From: Anaerolineales bacterium
Lineage (GTDB): Bacteria > Chloroflexota > Anaerolineae > Anaerolineales > Villigracilaceae
Length of the DNA: 64,000 nt
Direction: 5' to 3'
Assembly (NCBI GenBank): GCA_020847435.1
Contig: JADLBX010000012.1
Span: 62,001-126,000, forward strand
Shown here: positions 60,734 to 64,000 of the stretch, piece by piece
Layout: each line of letters opens with the position of its first letter
How positions within the stretch are numbered: the first letter of the stretch is position 1
The notes under the pieces: model-generated
Database searches by the model: none
The model's input: only the letters and a program-made list of their open reading frames with translations
What the model was told of the DNA's origin: nothing
Program-made: the position numbers and the translations under genes

Positions 60734-61722
60734 ACCAACGCCAGCCCCATGCCGATCATCGCCGCCAGCAAGCCGATCAGCCAGAACCGTTGGACGATCT
60801 GCGTTTCGCTCCAGCCGAGTAGTTCAAAATGCAAATGGATCGGCGCCATCTTGAAGAAGCGTTTGCCTTTCGTCATGCGGAAGTAAACAACCTGAATGAC
60901 CACGCTCAACGCCTCGCTCAACGGGATGACCGCGACCACCAACAACAGGGGCCATTGACCGGTCATCAACGCGACCACCGCCAGCGTGGAGCCGAGCGCC
61001 ATCGAGCCGGTGTCGCCCATGATCAACGCGGCGGGATGCACGTTGAACCACAAAAAGCCGAACAACGCGCCGACGACGATGAAGCAGAACTGCGCGAGGT
61101 ACACCTGTCCGTTGATGAGCGCCACGCCGCCGAACGCGGCAAACGCGGTGGCTGAAATCAAGCCAGCCAAGCCGTCGAGACCGTCGGTGAAGTTGACCGC
61201 GTTCGATTCGCTGACGATCACGAACGCCGCGATCGGGATGTACCACCAGCCGAGTTCGATCTCGTTACGGTAACCGGGCAGGTACATATCCGGCGCCAAC
61301 AGCAAATACTTCAACACGAATGCCGTTCCCGCGGCAAGTAAAACCTGCGCCAGAAACTTCGTGCGGATGCGCATCCCGTCGCCGCGGCGTTTGCCGCGAA
61401 TGCCCTCCCAATCGTCGAGCGCGCCCAGTATGCCGAACGACACCATGACGATCAACGGCACAAGCACCGAGCGCCCGGTCACATCCAAGCCGATCAACGG
61501 CGTGGCATTGAGCAAGCCCGTGAGCAACAACACCGGCAGGATGAACATCACGCCGCCCATGGTGGGCGTGCCCATTTTGATACGGTGCTGGTCCGGTTCC
61601 TCCACGCGGATGATCTTGCCGATCCTGAAGTGACGCAGGACGCGCAACAACGGCGTCCCCCAGATGGCGGTCATCACAAACGAAAACATCGCCAGACCCA
61701 GCACGAGCGCGGTATGCTTCAT
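60730..61722 (-). CDS. mraY: Phospho-N-acetylmuramoyl-pentapeptide transferase
   Basis: GTPTMGGVMFI; NAVNFTDGLDGLAG; HLHFELLGWSETQIVQRFW. Confidence 0.96.
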   Translation of the reverse strand: MKHTALVLGLAMFSFVMTAIWGTPLLRVLRHFRIGKIIRVEEPDQHRIKMGTPTMGGVMFILPVLLLTGLLNATPLIGLDVTGRSVLVPLIVMVSFGILGALDDWEGIRGKRRGDGMRIRTKFLAQVLLAAGTAFVLKYLLLAPDMYLPGYRNEIELGWWYIPIAAFVIVSESNAVNFTDGLDGLAGLISATAFAAFGGVALINGQVYLAQFCFIVVGALFGFLWFNVHPAALIMGDTGSMALGSTLAVVALMTGQWPLLLVVAVIPLSEALSVVIQVVYFRMTKGKRFFKMAPIHLHFELLGWSETQIVQRFWLIGLLAAMIGMGLALV

Positions 61723-63143
61723 GAACGCGCCTCCAACAAACTTGTGATGCGGTCCATGCGCAGACCGTGCGAGCCTTTAATCAGCGCGACATCGCTGGAC
61801 GACAGGTTCGTTTTCAACCAGTCCACCACCGGTTCGAGCGCGTCGAACTCCAACACCGAGGATTTCTTCATTCCCGCGCGCCGCGCGGCTTCGGCGATGA
61901 TATGCGCACGCTCGCCCAGCGTGAGCAATACGCCAGCCACCTGCGCGGCGCGCAACCCCACCATTTCATGTCCGCCGCGTTCATACGGACCCAGTTCGAG
62001 CATATCGCCCAACACGGCGATCTTTCGCCCATCCAGTTCGTCGAGCAAATTCAGCGCGGCGAGCATGGATTCGGGCGAAGCGTTGTAGGTATCGTCGAGC
62101 AACAGCGCGCCGCTTTCACTACGCACCGCCGCCAGCCGTAACTGCGTGTGCCCCTGGCTCAACCCCTCCAAAATTTCCTGCCAGTTCAACCCTTCCGCCA
62201 ACCCGACCGCCGCCGCGCGTAACGCGGTATGCACCGAGTGCCGCCCGATCAACGGAATCTTGACGTGTAACGTCTCGCCTTGATAATGAATCCGGAAGCG
62301 GATGCCCTCCAAGCCCAGACCTTCCACTTGATCTGCCCATAGATGCGCCTCATGCGACAAACCGTAGAAGAAGACGCGCGCTTTCGTTTTCTCTTCCATC
62401 TTGCGGACCCACGCGTCATCGAAATTGAGGATTGCCACGCCCTCGGGAGCCGGCGGCAACGCCTGGACCAACTCCGCTTTGCCGCGCGCAATGGCTTCCT
62501 GCGACCCGGCGCGTTCCGCGTGGACGGTGCCGATGTTCGTCACCACGCCCACTTGCGGCTGGGCAATGTCACAGAGGAAAGCGATCTCACCCGGCACATA
62601 GAAGCCCATCTCCATCACCGCGCGTTGGTGACCGGAACTCAAGCGGAGCATGGTCATCGGCAAGCCGATCTCGTTGTTCAAATTGCCGGGGCTTTTCAGA
62701 GTGCGGTAGCGCGCGCTGAGCACTTCGGCGATCATTTCTTTGGTGGTGGATTTGCCGACACTGCCGGTCACGCCGATCACGCGCACGTCCATTTTGCGGC
62801 GCCAGAAACGCGCGATCTGTTGCAGGGCGGTGACGGTGTTTTCCACGCGCAAGCACAGTTGCGGGGCAAAGTCCGCCTCGGTGGTAGAGTCGGCTGAAGT
62901 AAACGCGCGCAGGTCGAAGGTCCGGAAAGAAGCGTCTACGTCCCGTTGGATTAAAGCAAAAGACGCCCCCCGTTGAAAGGCTTCGCCGATGAAGTCGTGT
63001 CCATCCGCTTTTTCGCCGGGGATGGCGACGAAGAGCGAGCCGGGGATGGTGTGACGCGAGTCGATCACCGCCTCGGTGATGATGGTAGCGGCGGGGAGAC
63101 GGATGTTCGTCAGGGCTGCGATCGCATCGGCAATGGTGAGCAT
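61719..63143 (-). CDS. murF: UDP-N-acetylmuramoyl-tripeptide--D-Ala-D-Ala ligase
   Basis: SVGKSTTKEMIAEVLSARY; LDDTYNASPESMLAALNLL; ALIKGSHGLRMD. Confidence 0.94.
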   Translation of the reverse strand: MLTIADAIAALTNIRLPAATIITEAVIDSRHTIPGSLFVAIPGEKADGHDFIGEAFQRGASFALIQRDVDASFRTFDLRAFTSADSTTEADFAPQLCLRVENTVTALQQIARFWRRKMDVRVIGVTGSVGKSTTKEMIAEVLSARYRTLKSPGNLNNEIGLPMTMLRLSSGHQRAVMEMGFYVPGEIAFLCDIAQPQVGVVTNIGTVHAERAGSQEAIARGKAELVQALPPAPEGVAILNFDDAWVRKMEEKTKARVFFYGLSHEAHLWADQVEGLGLEGIRFRIHYQGETLHVKIPLIGRHSVHTALRAAAVGLAEGLNWQEILEGLSQGHTQLRLAAVRSESGALLLDDTYNASPESMLAALNLLDELDGRKIAVLGDMLELGPYERGGHEMVGLRAAQVAGVLLTLGERAHIIAEAARRAGMKKSSVLEFDALEPVVDWLKTNLSSSDVALIKGSHGLRMDRITSLLEARS

Positions 63144-63144
63144 G

Positions 63145-64000
63145 TTATCTCGAAGACAGTGTGAGGCGGACGTTATCGGGCGGGAGGTCGAGCAGGATGA
63201 CAGTCTGCTCGGCGACTTTGGCAAACGTGGGAGCGGCGGTGTCGGAACTCCAGATGGAGGAGGTGGGCTGTTGCAACCAAACGTAGATCATGAACTGCGG
63301 GTCGTCTACGGGTCCCCAACCGATGAAGGACACGTTGGTGCTGGAGGGGTCGTAGCCGTACTCGGTGGGAATCTGCGCTGTGCCGGTTTTGCCAGCCAGG
63401 CGATAGCCAGGCAGGAGCGCGCCGGAGGCTTCGGCTTCGAGCGAGTTTGCGAGCATGTCATTCAGCGTCTGCGCGGTTTGGGCAGAGATCGGCGAGCCGC
63501 CGTACTGCGAGGGCACGTTGTATTGATGTCCGTCGCGCAACATCGAGTAGAGGATGTGGGGCGTGACCATTTTTCCGTCGTTGGCAAACGCGGAAGCCGC
63601 CATGAGCATTTGCAACGGCGTCACCGTGACGCCCTGTCCGAAGGCGTTGGTACCGAGGTCCACGTTGTACCAATCCGAGTCGCCCGGGGTTTTGAGCCTG
63701 CCCATCGCTTCGTCGGCGAGGTCTACCCCCGTGCGATGACCCAGCCCGAAGCGTTCCATGTAGCCGTAGAAAGCCTGCGGTCCCATTTGCGTGGAGATCC
63801 AAGCCATGCACACGTTGAGCGAATGTTGCAGGCAACCGGTCATATCCTGCTGACCCCACGCGTCGCGGTTCCAGTTCCGAATGGTGATACCGCCGACCTG
63901 GATGGAGCCGGTATCCACGTAGGTGGTCTGTGGCGTGACGGCGCCGGCGTCGAGCGCGGCCGCCATGGTGAGAATTTTCATCACCGAGCCCGGTTCGTAT
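63145..64000 (-). CDS. ftsI: Peptidoglycan transpeptidase FtsI/PBP2-like (5' part beyond window)
   Basis: YEPGSVMKILTMAAALDAG; QHSLNVCMAW (SxN); AGKTGTAQIP (KTG); frame open to window end. Confidence 0.92.
   Translation of the reverse strand, partial: YEPGSVMKILTMAAALDAGAVTPQTTYVDTGSIQVGGITIRNWNRDAWGQQDMTGCLQHSLNVCMAWISTQMGPQAFYGYMERFGLGHRTGVDLADEAMGRLKTPGDSDWYNVDLGTNAFGQGVTVTPLQMLMAASAFANDGKMVTPHILYSMLRDGHQYNVPSQYGGSPISAQTAQTLNDMLANSLEAEASGALLPGYRLAGKTGTAQIPTEYGYDPSSTNVSFIGWGPVDDPQFMIYVWLQQPTSSIWSSDTAAPTFAKVAEQTVILLDLPPDNVRLTLSSR

Overview
64-kb chromosomal window, probably from a Chloroflexota (Anaerolineae-like) genome; that placement is inferred from gene content and protein style and was not tested. 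Left to right it carries: the 3' end of threonine synthase and thrB; a tyrosine-phosphatase-like gene; a large STAND/NB-ARC NTPase with TPRs; an acyl-CoA carboxylase/MaoC/CitE-like catabolic cluster interrupted by a four-helix-bundle gene; a RAYT (REP-associated tyrosine transposase); a DUF1501/DUF1800 Tat pair; a NAD-salvage pair; transport, peptidase and acetyltransferase genes; a second RAYT; a 2-oxoacid dehydrogenase cluster (fused E1, E2, E3); a LacI-like-sensor histidine kinase; an M6-like metalloprotease; clpC; folE; and a long minus-strand dcw cluster (ftsI-murF-mraY-murD-ftsW-murG-cvpA-like-murC-two small ORFs-murB-ddl-ftsQ-ftsA-ftsZ). The most unusual signal is the density and placement of small repeats. 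These include degenerate 7/8-bp periodic arrays, REP-like palindromes and TIR-bearing MITE-like elements. They (i) sit in frame inside conserved genes (thrB, mccB-like, E2, murD, the STAND gene, a RAYT), (ii) repeatedly supply or abut stop codons, and (iii) flank a four-helix-bundle gene and two RAYTs as apparent mobile units. Everything was read by eye from the sequence and ORF track; no database search was run.
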